Assembly (NCBI GenBank): GCA_963708715.1
Contig: CAVPSU010000001.1
Location: 434,001-498,000 of the forward strand
Reading direction: 5' to 3'
Origin: DAIOEK01 sp963708715
GTDB lineage: Bacteria; Chloroflexota; Anaerolineae; Anaerolineales; Anaerolineaceae
Length of the DNA stretch: 64,000 nucleotides
In this document: in pieces, positions 24,067 through 32,430 of the stretch
Position numbering within the stretch: position 1 is the first letter of the stretch
Layout of the letters: each line of letters begins with the position of its first letter
The notes under the pieces: model-generated
The model's input: the letters and a program-made list of their open reading frames with translations, nothing else
Database searches by the model: none
What the model was told of the DNA's origin: nothing
Position numbers and translations under genes: made by a program

Positions 24067-26307
24067 ATGAAACCCGAAAGTAAACAATATTCAGCCACAG
24101 TCGGTGGAGAACTTTTCACGTTCGAAACCGGAAAGTTGGCAGCCCAAGCGGGCGGTTCAGTTACCGTCCGTGTTGGCGATTTCATCGTCTTTGCCGCTGC
24201 AACAATGGGCGGCGTCCGTGAAGGGATCGATTTCTTCCCACTCTCCGTGGAATACGAAGAACGTCTTTATGCCTCTGGGAAAATTCCTGGATCCTTCTTC
24301 CGTCGCGAAGGTAGACCCACCGAAGACGCCATTCTGACCGCGCGTCTAACCGACCGTCCCCTTCGTCCTCTTTTCAACCAAGAAATGCGGAATGAAGTTC
24401 AAGTCGTTTTATTCTCCATGTCCGCTGATGGCGTGCACCCGTTGGATATTCTTGCAATCAATGCCGCATCTGCCGCGTTGATGATCTCCGATATCCCGTG
24501 GGATGGTCCAATCGGAGCAGTCCGGGTTGGGATGCTGAACGACGAGCTGATCGTAAACCCGTCCTTTGCCCAATTGGAACAGAGTCAGATGGATCTGCGC
24601 CTGGCTGGTACAAAAGATGCCATTTTGATGGTTGAGTGCGGTGCCGATGAAATCCCCGAAGATATGATGGTGAAAGCTCTTGCCTTCGGACACCAGGCGA
24701 TCCAATCGATCGTTGCTTTACAGGAAAAGATGGCTGCCGAAATCGGCAAAACCAAGAAAGACGTCAACATTGCAGAGAAAGATACAACACTTTTGAAAAA
24801 GGTCTCTGCTCGTGTCAGCTCTGGTCTTGTCGATGCTCTCGAAAAACCACACTCCAAATCCGAACTCTATGATGCGGTCGACGAATTGGAAGCCCAGCTT
24901 GTTACAGAATTCTGCGCTGATGATGCTTCTCTCGAAAAACCGGTCAAAGCCGCTTTTGAAGAAGTATATAAAGAAATCGTCCGATCACGCATCATCAATG
25001 ATGGAAAACGACCGGATGGCCGCTCCCTGACCGAAATTCGCCCGATCTGGTGTGAAGTCGGGACAAGCCCATGCGCTCACGGTTCTGGATTGTTCACACG
25101 TGGAGAGACACAGGTTCTCACCATGGCTACCCTTGGTACCCCCAAGGAAGCGCAGGAGATCGATTCACTCTCTCCGAACGATACCAAACGCTACATGCAT
25201 CACTATAATTTCCCACCCTATTCCACCGGCGAGGTCAAACCTCTCCGTGGTCAAAGCCGTCGAGAAATTGGTCACGGCGCGCTGGCTGAACGAGCTCTCT
25301 TCCCGGTTATTCCTACCGAAGAACAATTCCCTTATACCTTACGCCTTGTCTCTGAAGTGCTTGCATCCAATGGCTCTTCTTCGATGGGCTCTGTGTGCGG
25401 TTCTACTCTCGCACTGATGGACTGTGGCGTTCCGATCAAAGCTCCCGTAGCCGGTATCGCTATGGGTTTGGTTAAAGAAGGCGATAAATACCGCATCTTG
25501 AGTGATATTCAGGGATTGGAAGATCACCTCGGTGACATGGATTTCAAAGTCGCTGGCACGGAAGCAGGAATCACCGCCCTTCAGATGGATATCAAAATCC
25601 GTGGTATCACCCCCGAGATCATGGCGGATGCGTTAGCCCAGGCTAAGATCGGTAGACAGCATATCCTTTCGATCATGCTGGAGACCATTCCGCACTTCCG
25701 TTCAGATCTGAAGCCGCACGCTCCCCGTATTACCACGATCAAAGTGCCGATCGAGAAGATCGGTGCAATCATCGGTCCCGGCGGGAAGAATATCCGCGCG
25801 CTGCAGGAAGAGACCAATACCAAGATCGATATTGGGGATGATGGTACCGTCTTCATCGCCGCAACCGATGGTGTAGGCGAAAGCCTTGCCCGCGAACGGA
25901 TCGAAGCCCTGACCGAAACACCTCAGATCGGGCACATTTATACCGGTAAGGTTGTTCGAATCGCCGATTTCGGTGCATTTGTCGAGATCCTGCCTAACAT
26001 CGACGGCATGGTTCACATATCCCAGCTTGATTCTGAGCGAGTGGAGAAAGTGGAAGATATCGTCAGCATGGGTGATGAAATCTCCGTTATGGTGATCGAC
26101 ATCGACCCCGTTGGCAAGATCCGTCTTTCTCGACAGGCTGTACTCGAAGGCTGGACCGCAGAAGAAGCCAAATCCCGCGATAGCAAACGATCATCCGGAA
26201 GTAGACCCGGTGGCAGCGGACGTCCCGGTGGAGACCGTGGCGGTCGTCCGGGCGGTGATCGTCGTCCTGGTGGCGGTGACCGCGGTGGGTATAACAACCG
26301 AAGATAA
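24067..26307 (+). CDS. pnp: Polyribonucleotide nucleotidyltransferase (PNPase)
   Basis: 746 residues with the full PNPase order: first RNase PH domain (about 10-230), helical linker, second RNase PH domain (about 310-540, with GSSSMGSVCGSTLALMD in the catalytic region), KH domain with IGPGGKNIRALQEE (about 565) and S1 domain (GKVVRIADFGAFVEILPNIDGMVHISQL, about 630-700). The last 40 residues are a Gly/Arg/Pro-rich low-complexity tail, which probably adds RNA affinity. Degrades mRNA 3' to 5' by phosphorolysis. It has its own 245-base leader after the rpsO terminator. Confidence 0.98.
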   Translation: MKPESKQYSATVGGELFTFETGKLAAQAGGSVTVRVGDFIVFAAATMGGVREGIDFFPLSVEYEERLYASGKIPGSFFRREGRPTEDAILTARLTDRPLRPLFNQEMRNEVQVVLFSMSADGVHPLDILAINAASAALMISDIPWDGPIGAVRVGMLNDELIVNPSFAQLEQSQMDLRLAGTKDAILMVECGADEIPEDMMVKALAFGHQAIQSIVALQEKMAAEIGKTKKDVNIAEKDTTLLKKVSARVSSGLVDALEKPHSKSELYDAVDELEAQLVTEFCADDASLEKPVKAAFEEVYKEIVRSRIINDGKRPDGRSLTEIRPIWCEVGTSPCAHGSGLFTRGETQVLTMATLGTPKEAQEIDSLSPNDTKRYMHHYNFPPYSTGEVKPLRGQSRREIGHGALAERALFPVIPTEEQFPYTLRLVSEVLASNGSSSMGSVCGSTLALMDCGVPIKAPVAGIAMGLVKEGDKYRILSDIQGLEDHLGDMDFKVAGTEAGITALQMDIKIRGITPEIMADALAQAKIGRQHILSIMLETIPHFRSDLKPHAPRITTIKVPIEKIGAIIGPGGKNIRALQEETNTKIDIGDDGTVFIAATDGVGESLARERIEALTETPQIGHIYTGKVVRIADFGAFVEILPNIDGMVHISQLDSERVEKVEDIVSMGDEISVMVIDIDPVGKIRLSRQAVLEGWTAEEAKSRDSKRSSGSRPGGSGRPGGDRGGRPGGDRRPGGGDRGGYNNRR

Positions 26308-26315
26308 TCAAGTCT

Positions 26316-26341
26316 CAACTCCCGGAGTAATCCGGGAGTTG
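26316..26341 (+). terminator. Intrinsic terminator after pnp
   Basis: A 10-bp perfect stem (CAACTCCCGG / CCGGGAGTTG) with an AGTAAT loop, followed by TCTATTT. Confidence 0.88.
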
Positions 26342-26766
26342 TCTATTTAACAACCCATCGCCCGTCCAGCGTCTCTCGAAGATAGGTATAGGGACGTCCA
26401 GCCGGACGCTTCTATATGAATTTTATCGGGGTTGTTTATATAACCAGAGTCTGGGACCCCCGCATCGATATCGGAGATCGCCACGCTCGCTCCCAACGCT
26501 TGCAATGACATGGTTCGTGTATGGCTTTGCGATCTGCCCCACCCCATGCATTGCGAATGTGCGATCTTTGAAGTTGTAGGGAAGTCATTGCGATGCGCCC
26601 TCAGGGGAAGACCTCCCTACTTCAATTTAAGGATTTGTATTGGAAGGTGATGAAAATATTCTCGGAGTAGGAGACAAAGCCTCTTACTACCAGATGCCTA
26701 CATCTCTTGAAGGCGTAGTGGCGTCCGGCCGGACGCCACTACAATATCCGTAATAATGTTTACTAC
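26342..26766. repeat. Gene-free region with repeat remnants between pnp and murE
   Basis: No convincing gene in this 425-base convergent gap. It holds a 28-base perfect palindrome (26715-26742; each arm GTAGTGGCGTCCGG), a related partial copy near 26390-26400 (GTCCAGCCGGACGC), and inverted GCAATGAC (26501-26508) and GTCATTGC (26585-26592) words like those of widespread dispersed CATTGCGA repeats. These look like decayed miniature elements. The palindrome lies just past the murE stop codon and could act as a hairpin at its mRNA end. Confidence 0.6.
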
Positions 26767-28329
26767 CTATTTTGCAGTGGGGAGGTATGGCATTGAATAC
26801 CCAGGAATCCCAAGCAATTCCGCGAGCGCAGCTTTCATCGCTGTCCGGTCATCCCAGGGGTATTCGATCTCACCAAAACACATGCTTTGCTCGTGACCTT
26901 TCCCGCAGGAGATGACGAGATCACCAGGCTGTGCCATTCGTAGTGCCGTGCGGATCGCCTCGCCACGGTCACCCACCCTGAAATAACTCTCTCCCTCAAC
27001 CCCACCCCGGGATTCGGCTCCCTTAGCCATCTCTGCCAGAATTGCATCCAGGGATTCTGTGCGGGGATCTTCAGCGGTTAAGATGGAGATATCCGCTAAT
27101 TCTGCAGAAACCTCGGCCATCATGCGGCGTTTCTCGCGATCCCGCAAGCCTGCTGAACCGAAAACCGAAATGACACGACCATTTGTCAGATTTCGAGCTG
27201 TTTCCAGAGCCTGCTTAAGGGCATTTGGGGTATGCGCAAAATCCACGATTGCAGCGAAAGGCTGACCCAGGTCAATCACCTCCATCCGACCGGGAATACC
27301 GGGCAGATTCGTGATTCCCTGTCGGGCTGCCTGAAGAGGCAGGTGCATGCCATCCACAGTCAGAGCGATCGCTGCCAGGCAGTTCGAGATATTATAATTA
27401 CCAACCAGCTTGCAGGCGAAAGGCGCATCCCAGTTTTCCCCATGGACAGTGAAGTTAGTTCCTGCGGGGGTAGCTTCAATCTGATTCGCCCATACCTGGG
27501 CTCGGTCAGTTAAACCATAGGCTATCTTACGGGTGCCTCCCAGTTCAGACAGGTACGGGTAAGAACTATCATCCAGGTTCAGGATGGCGCATCGATCTTC
27601 AATAAAATCTTTAGAGAAGGTTTCGGCTAATCCTGATATCAATCTTCCCTTGGCTGCCCGATAATTCTCATAGCTGCCGTGGTAATCAAGATGTTCATGA
27701 GTAATGTTCGTTACGACCCCATAATCAAATTCGCAGGCAGTCACCCTTTCCTGCGCCAGCCCATGCGATGTGGTCTCAAGTACCACATGGGTCAAGCCGG
27801 CAGCAACCATTCGAGCGAGATAGCGCTGCACATCAGGCGCTTCCGGAGTCGTAACATGAAAACCGGTATCAAGCACTTCTTCGCCAATGACCGCATTCAC
27901 GGTGGATATGATGCCAGCACGAAAACCAGCGGCAAGAAGGATCTGGTATATCAGGTTGGAAGTAGTCGTTTTACCGTCAGTTCCAGTTACGCCGATCATG
28001 GTGAGGTGACGGGCTGGAAAGCGATAGAATGCAGCGGAGATCCAGGCTAGTGCCTTGCGGGAATCATCCACCTGGATATAGGGGACCAAACAATCTATGG
28101 GTTTCAATTTCGTGCCAACAATCGCAATTGCGCCATTTTGAATGGCATTGGGTATGTAGGAATGTCCGTCCGTACTTTCGCCTGATAAAGCGACAAACAG
28201 CTTTCCAATCGTCACCTGCCTCGAATCAATTGCGATACCGGTGATCGGCAGGTCTGGCACTTCAGACAGGGCAGAAATTGGTATTTGTTCAAAATACTGA
28301 CGTAATGTTTGCTGGATAAACCCGGTCAA
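26767..28329 (-). CDS. murE: UDP-N-acetylmuramoyl-tripeptide synthetase MurE
   Basis: 520 residues. The N-terminal Mur ligase domain (SRQVTIGKLFVALSGESTDGHSYI) precedes the ATP-binding MIGVTGTDGKTTTSNL (about 112), TTSHGLAQERV, the carbamylated-lysine region and the C-terminal domain with AEDPRTE. Adds the third amino acid of the peptidoglycan stem. The arginine of the DNPR-type motif that contacts meso-DAP is present, but the preceding residues read ED and not DN, so the amino acid used is uncertain. The start is TTG at 28329 with GGAGG seven bases upstream. No other mur genes are nearby. Confidence 0.94.
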   Translation of the reverse strand: MTGFIQQTLRQYFEQIPISALSEVPDLPITGIAIDSRQVTIGKLFVALSGESTDGHSYIPNAIQNGAIAIVGTKLKPIDCLVPYIQVDDSRKALAWISAAFYRFPARHLTMIGVTGTDGKTTTSNLIYQILLAAGFRAGIISTVNAVIGEEVLDTGFHVTTPEAPDVQRYLARMVAAGLTHVVLETTSHGLAQERVTACEFDYGVVTNITHEHLDYHGSYENYRAAKGRLISGLAETFSKDFIEDRCAILNLDDSSYPYLSELGGTRKIAYGLTDRAQVWANQIEATPAGTNFTVHGENWDAPFACKLVGNYNISNCLAAIALTVDGMHLPLQAARQGITNLPGIPGRMEVIDLGQPFAAIVDFAHTPNALKQALETARNLTNGRVISVFGSAGLRDREKRRMMAEVSAELADISILTAEDPRTESLDAILAEMAKGAESRGGVEGESYFRVGDRGEAIRTALRMAQPGDLVISCGKGHEQSMCFGEIEYPWDDRTAMKAALAELLGIPGYSMPYLPTAK

Positions 28330-28395
28330 GACTCATCCTCCAGTGAAATTCATAAATAATTGTAACTGACTTTAACCATTAAGGAGATTAAATAG

Positions 28396-28424
28396 ATCAA
28401 GCCCCCATGTGTTGAGGGCTTGAT
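28396..28424 (-). terminator. Terminator after the ATP synthase Fo genes
   Basis: A 9-bp stem (ATCAAGCCC / GGGCTTGAT) with an 11-base loop; on the minus strand it is followed by CTATTT. It lies 90 bases downstream of atpF, before murE. Confidence 0.7.
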
Positions 28425-28512
28425 AAAAATGATCTATTCTTAATGTAGAGATCTGAGATCGGAAATCAGATATCCGGTCTCCGGTTTCTGACCTCTGGTT
28501 TTAGTTCCCGTT

Positions 28513-29250
28513 TTATTTCATAACCTGCCGTAGTGATTCCAATTGCCCGGCTACCGAACCATCCACCAGTTTGTCGCCAACCCGGATGACCAATCCACCT
28601 AGAATCGACGGATCGACCGAGTAAGTCACCACAGCACCTTCTCCGAGTTTGGATAGGACGTCCTGTTGAACTGTTGATTTTTCCGCATCTGTTAATGGCA
28701 AGGCACTAGTGACTAACGCCGCATCACCCTTAATTGCTTTATCTTCCAATACAACCACTTTGCCTGCTTTTACACCTGAGAAAAATTCCTGCAAGAGGAC
28801 ATGCTGCCGTTTTTCATCCAGGGTTTCACCGACCAATTTCTGGGTTGCAGCGATGGCCAACGCGGCGACCTGCCCGCGCAATTCTCCCAGCATGCGGTTG
28901 CGTTCTGTGACCGCATCAGCCAGTGCAGATTCTTTCGCTTTAGCTACATCAGCTTCCGCTTCGGCACGAATATCCTTCGCAGCGAGATCGGCACGGTCTG
29001 ATGCCTCCCGGATCACCTGTCCAGCTTTTGCTTGGGCATCTGCAATGATCTTTGCTGCATCGGTCTCCGCATTCGCGCGAGCTTCTGCTGCAATCCGGGC
29101 ATCTTCCAAGCCTTTGGCAATTGCTTCCCGGCGCTTCTGAAGCATATTGGTTACCGGTTTGTAAACCCATGCCCGCAGGACAATAAAAATGATCAGAAAG
29201 TTAAAAATCTGAACCAATAAATATCCAAGATTAATACCAAGTTTTTCCAT
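28513..29250 (-). CDS. atpF: ATP synthase b subunit fused to a delta-subunit C-terminal domain
   Basis: 245 residues; ordinary b subunits have about 160-170. Residues 1-165 are a typical b subunit: one N-terminal membrane helix (YLLVQIFNFLIIFIVL) and a long Ala/Glu/Arg-rich dimerising helix. Residues about 170-245 match the C-terminal part of the delta/OSCP subunit (SALPLTDAEKSTVQQDVL, VDPSILGGLVIRVGDKLVDGS, LRQVM). The N-terminal helical bundle of delta is missing, so how the stator reaches alpha is a question. It follows atpE by 21 bases. No atpA, G, D or C genes lie downstream. Confidence 0.92.
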   Translation of the reverse strand: MEKLGINLGYLLVQIFNFLIIFIVLRAWVYKPVTNMLQKRREAIAKGLEDARIAAEARANAETDAAKIIADAQAKAGQVIREASDRADLAAKDIRAEAEADVAKAKESALADAVTERNRMLGELRGQVAALAIAATQKLVGETLDEKRQHVLLQEFFSGVKAGKVVVLEDKAIKGDAALVTSALPLTDAEKSTVQQDVLSKLGEGAVVTYSVDPSILGGLVIRVGDKLVDGSVAGQLESLRQVMK

Positions 29251-29271
29251 TATTCACCTGCCCCGGATTGG

Positions 29272-29511
29272 TTAGACGACCTGAAAGAGCATGAGAAATG
29301 CGATAACCAGACAGTAAATAGCGATCGCTTCTGAAAACGCAATACCGAGAATCATGTTCGTCAATAAATTGCCATAGGTATCCGGATTACGCGCCATGCC
29401 TTCAAGCGCTCCCTGGACGCTCAGACCAATTCCTATACCAGCGCCCAATGCGCCGATCATAGATAATCCTGCCCCAATAAATCGAGCTGCCATAATAATG
29501 TCACCAGTCAT
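29272..29511 (-). CDS. atpE: ATP synthase Fo subunit c
   Basis: 79 residues, two membrane helices joined by the polar loop GALEGMARNPD. The glycine-rich first helix (GALGAGIGIGLSVQG) packs the ring. The second helix carries the ion-binding glutamate in GIAFSEAIAIYCLVIAF. The Gln and the Ser/Thr after the Glu that mark Na+-binding rings are absent, so the ring is probably H+-driven. The initiator may be the second Met (MAARFIGAG) instead of MTGDII. Confidence 0.96.
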   Translation of the reverse strand: MTGDIIMAARFIGAGLSMIGALGAGIGIGLSVQGALEGMARNPDTYGNLLTNMILGIAFSEAIAIYCLVIAFLMLFQVV

Positions 29512-29561
29512 AATATATAAGCCTCCTCAGCAGATCTTACAAATCGAAAATTGTTGAATAA

Positions 29562-30539
29562 TTACGCAGCTACGTGCTCATCCTCACTACCATGTCCGTG
29601 AGTAGCCATGGACATGAAGACCATGGTCAACATACCGAACACAACCGCCTGAATGAGACCGATAAAAAACTCAAACCCCAAAACGCCTGATTGGATCCAA
29701 ACCGCACCTGCAGGCAAAATTGAGCCGACCAGGAAAAGCAATACTGAACCGGCGAAAATATTTCCAAACAACCTGAATGAGAACGACAGAATTTTTGAAA
29801 ACTCGGAGATCAACTCGAGAATGGAAATGAGCATATCCATCAAGCCGAGCCCAGGTTTCTTGAACAAAGTGGTGAAATTGAGGAATTTAGTAAAGTAACG
29901 CGCCCCCTGTGCTCGGGCGCCAATCACCTGGGTCATAATCACCGATACTAAGGCTAGCGCGGCCGTGAAATTTAAGTCAGTTGATGGCACTCGCACAAAT
30001 GGCACAACAGTGTAACCTTCTCCACTACTTTCCGCCGTACCTTTCACGATAGCCGCGATACCGCTGGTAATGTCCATCAAAGGATTGCCGTTCGCTACCT
30101 GATGTAAACGACCAATGCTATCAACTCCGGGGATCAATTCCAACCAGTTGGAAAACAAAACCAACAAGGTGATGGTCGCGAAATAGGGGAAAATCGTTTT
30201 TGTCCATTTCCCGGCGGTTGATTCCGTCAGATTGTAGAGCACTTCCAGCAATGCTTCCATCGCCCCAGAGATCCCTTTGGGGACAAGGCTACCGCTCTTC
30301 ACTGCCCGTTGGACAGCGATTGCGATCAGGATGAGCAGGACATCCACGATCAGGGTGGCGATGATTGTATTGGTTAGATAAAAATTCCCGAAAAGCGGAT
30401 GTTCCGAGACATGCTCTGGAACCACTAGAATATCCGGTCTGATGGGTGGAAATTTACTGGCGAAGAATATGCTTAACCCCATAAATAAAAATACAAACCA
30501 GCGGTTCGTTCCCCAACGCCATTTCTTTTTAGTCTCCAA
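29562..30539 (-). CDS. atpB: ATP synthase Fo subunit a
   Basis: 325 residues with about six membrane helices. The essential stator arginine is in ILSFSFRLFGNIFAGSVL (about 250), and SNWLELIPGVDS is the usual family segment. The C-terminal helix ends AVVFGMLTMVFMSMATHGHGSED. Its start overlaps the end of atpZ by 11 bases. Forms the proton half-channels against the c-ring. Confidence 0.95.
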   Translation of the reverse strand: METKKKWRWGTNRWFVFLFMGLSIFFASKFPPIRPDILVVPEHVSEHPLFGNFYLTNTIIATLIVDVLLILIAIAVQRAVKSGSLVPKGISGAMEALLEVLYNLTESTAGKWTKTIFPYFATITLLVLFSNWLELIPGVDSIGRLHQVANGNPLMDITSGIAAIVKGTAESSGEGYTVVPFVRVPSTDLNFTAALALVSVIMTQVIGARAQGARYFTKFLNFTTLFKKPGLGLMDMLISILELISEFSKILSFSFRLFGNIFAGSVLLFLVGSILPAGAVWIQSGVLGFEFFIGLIQAVVFGMLTMVFMSMATHGHGSEDEHVAA

Positions 30540-30825
30540 GATTCTGCTCCTCCTGTGGTGCTTCTTTCGGCTTTTCCAGTTTCATCTTTTTTATCGCTGC
30601 CCTGACCAGAAAAATCATGATCACGAGACTGACTGGGACCGACGCGATGAGAAGACCGATCGTATACCATGGCTTCGTCTGAAAACGGTTATCAATATAC
30701 ATCCCACCAAACAACGCGAGCACAATAATTAACAAGGTCAGACAGCCGACCTGGCTGACTATCCCTACAAGAGATAGATTGATGAAGCGTTGTTTCTTTG
30801 ATATTGATTGTTTCTGATGTTCCAT
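30529..30825 (-). CDS. AtpZ/AtpI-like ATP synthase accessory membrane protein
   Basis: 98 residues: a short basic N-terminus, two membrane helices (IVSQVGCLTLLIIVLALFGG and IGLLIASVPVSLVIMIFLV) and a charged tail. The LFGGMYIDNRFQTKPW loop after helix 1 matches AtpZ/AtpI family proteins, which help c-ring assembly or Mg2+ supply. First gene of the Fo group, upstream of atpB, the usual place. Confidence 0.85.
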   Translation of the reverse strand: MEHQKQSISKKQRFINLSLVGIVSQVGCLTLLIIVLALFGGMYIDNRFQTKPWYTIGLLIASVPVSLVIMIFLVRAAIKKMKLEKPKEAPQEEQNLGD

Positions 30826-30896
30826 GAGTCAAAACATTATAACAAAGCGATTTTTTACAGTCAATTCACAACCTTGTATTGATCAGGATTTTAATC

Positions 30897-30944
30897 AAAA
30901 ACGCCTTTCATAGTAATAAAATCTTCATATAAGGAAGGCGTTTT
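30897..30944 (-). terminator. Terminator between nuoN and the ATP synthase genes
   Basis: Inverted repeat AAAACGCCTT / AAGGCGTTTT with a 26-base AT-rich spacer. It has a T-run on both strands and lies 20 bases after the nuoN stop, so it probably ends the nuo transcript. Confidence 0.7.
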
Positions 30945-30963
30945 CATACTATTGCCATGTTAA

Positions 30964-32430
30964 TTAATTGAAAATGGACGCGATAGCAGTCTCGGCTGCC
31001 TGAAAAAATGGTGAGAAAAGTACTCCGATCACGATGATCCCAATCGCATAGGATACCAATGACCATTTTGTAGCTCGCGACACAGGAAGCTGATCCGAAT
31101 CTCCTTCCGATCTTCCCAGATAAACTACCTTTAGGACTACCAGATAGTAGTAGAGCGCTATGATTGCATTTAAGACACCAACTATGGCCAGAGCAAAGAC
31201 CCAGGGTAGCTGAATCATACTTATTGCAGATGAGAATAGCAACACTTTCCCAACGAATCCTGCGAATGGGGGTATACCTGCCAGCGAAAGGAAGGCAGCC
31301 AGTAGTGCCAAAGCCAGGGTCGGCGATCTGCGAGACAATCCTGCGTACGCTGAAATCTCATCAGACCCGAGTGTTCGACCCACTTCAGAGATAATCCCAA
31401 AAGCTGTCAGGTTGGTTATCATATACGCCATCAAATAAAGGACAACGCTGGTTAATCCAAGCCCAGAAACAGCCGCAACACCTATCAGCATATATCCCGC
31501 TTGAGCGATCGACGAATAGGCTAACAGCCGTTTGATATTTTTTTGCCGCATAGCTTGCAGGTTTCCAAAAGTCATACTTGCCATGGAAAGAACTGCTATT
31601 ATCATGCTCCAAATTATCCGCTGGTCAAAGAAAGCGATTGGTAGTAAGCGTAACAGAACCGCGAAACCAGCTGCTTTGGATGCTGTGGAAAGGAAACCGG
31701 CGACAGGTGTGGGTGCACCCTGGTACACATCAGGCGCCCAAAAGTGAAATGGGAAAGCTGAGATTTTAAAGCCTAAACCAACAAGTATCAACAAAAGAAT
31801 CAGGAAGCTGGTAATGCCCGGGACTACTGAAGAAAATACCTGACCGATCTCATAGATCTGTGTGGATCCGGACATACCATACAGCAGGCTAAAACCATAT
31901 AGCATTATTGCAGAAGTGACCGCCCCATAGATGAGGTACTTAAATCCTGCCTCAGAAGAGGAAGGGTCTTTGCGGATGAATCCCGCCAGTATATAGAGGG
32001 GAATGGATGTGGTTTCGATGGCAAGGAAGAGCATGATCAAGTCAGCGGAACCAGCCATCAAGCTCATCCCCAGGATGGAGGTGAGCATCAATAGATAAAA
32101 CTCACCTTGTCGACCGATCTCGTCATAATTCTTGATCAATAAGGCAGTAACAGCGCCGCCGAAGAGGAAAAGCAGAGTGAATAAGAAGCTCATCCCATCC
32201 CACCGCAGCATGCCTCCGAAGATCAACATCCCTCCTTCGGGGGCTGGACGGGCAAAAATTACGGTGAGGATGCCGATCACAACCAGACCGGCTGCTGTAA
32301 GCCAGGCTAGAATTTGTCTCTTCTCCGCGCGGATGACCAGATCCAGGATCAGAATCAGGATAGCCAAAGAGAATATCCCAATCTGAGGGAGAATGGCTCG
32401 AAGCATAACAGGGCTATAAGGTAGGACCAT
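30964..32430 (-). CDS. nuoN: NADH-quinone oxidoreductase subunit N
   Basis: 488 residues, about 14 membrane helices. Family marks include ETTSIPLYILAGF, FKISAFPFHFWAPDVYQGAPTPVAGFLSTASKAAGF (with the pumping lysines) and RLLAYSSIAQAGYMLIG. Antiporter-like proton-pumping subunit of complex I. Its start shares one base with the end of nuoM (33914..32430), so translation is probably coupled. Last gene of the cluster. Confidence 0.97.
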   Translation of the reverse strand: MVLPYSPVMLRAILPQIGIFSLAILILILDLVIRAEKRQILAWLTAAGLVVIGILTVIFARPAPEGGMLIFGGMLRWDGMSFLFTLLFLFGGAVTALLIKNYDEIGRQGEFYLLMLTSILGMSLMAGSADLIMLFLAIETTSIPLYILAGFIRKDPSSSEAGFKYLIYGAVTSAIMLYGFSLLYGMSGSTQIYEIGQVFSSVVPGITSFLILLLILVGLGFKISAFPFHFWAPDVYQGAPTPVAGFLSTASKAAGFAVLLRLLPIAFFDQRIIWSMIIAVLSMASMTFGNLQAMRQKNIKRLLAYSSIAQAGYMLIGVAAVSGLGLTSVVLYLMAYMITNLTAFGIISEVGRTLGSDEISAYAGLSRRSPTLALALLAAFLSLAGIPPFAGFVGKVLLFSSAISMIQLPWVFALAIVGVLNAIIALYYYLVVLKVVYLGRSEGDSDQLPVSRATKWSLVSYAIGIIVIGVLFSPFFQAAETAIASIFN

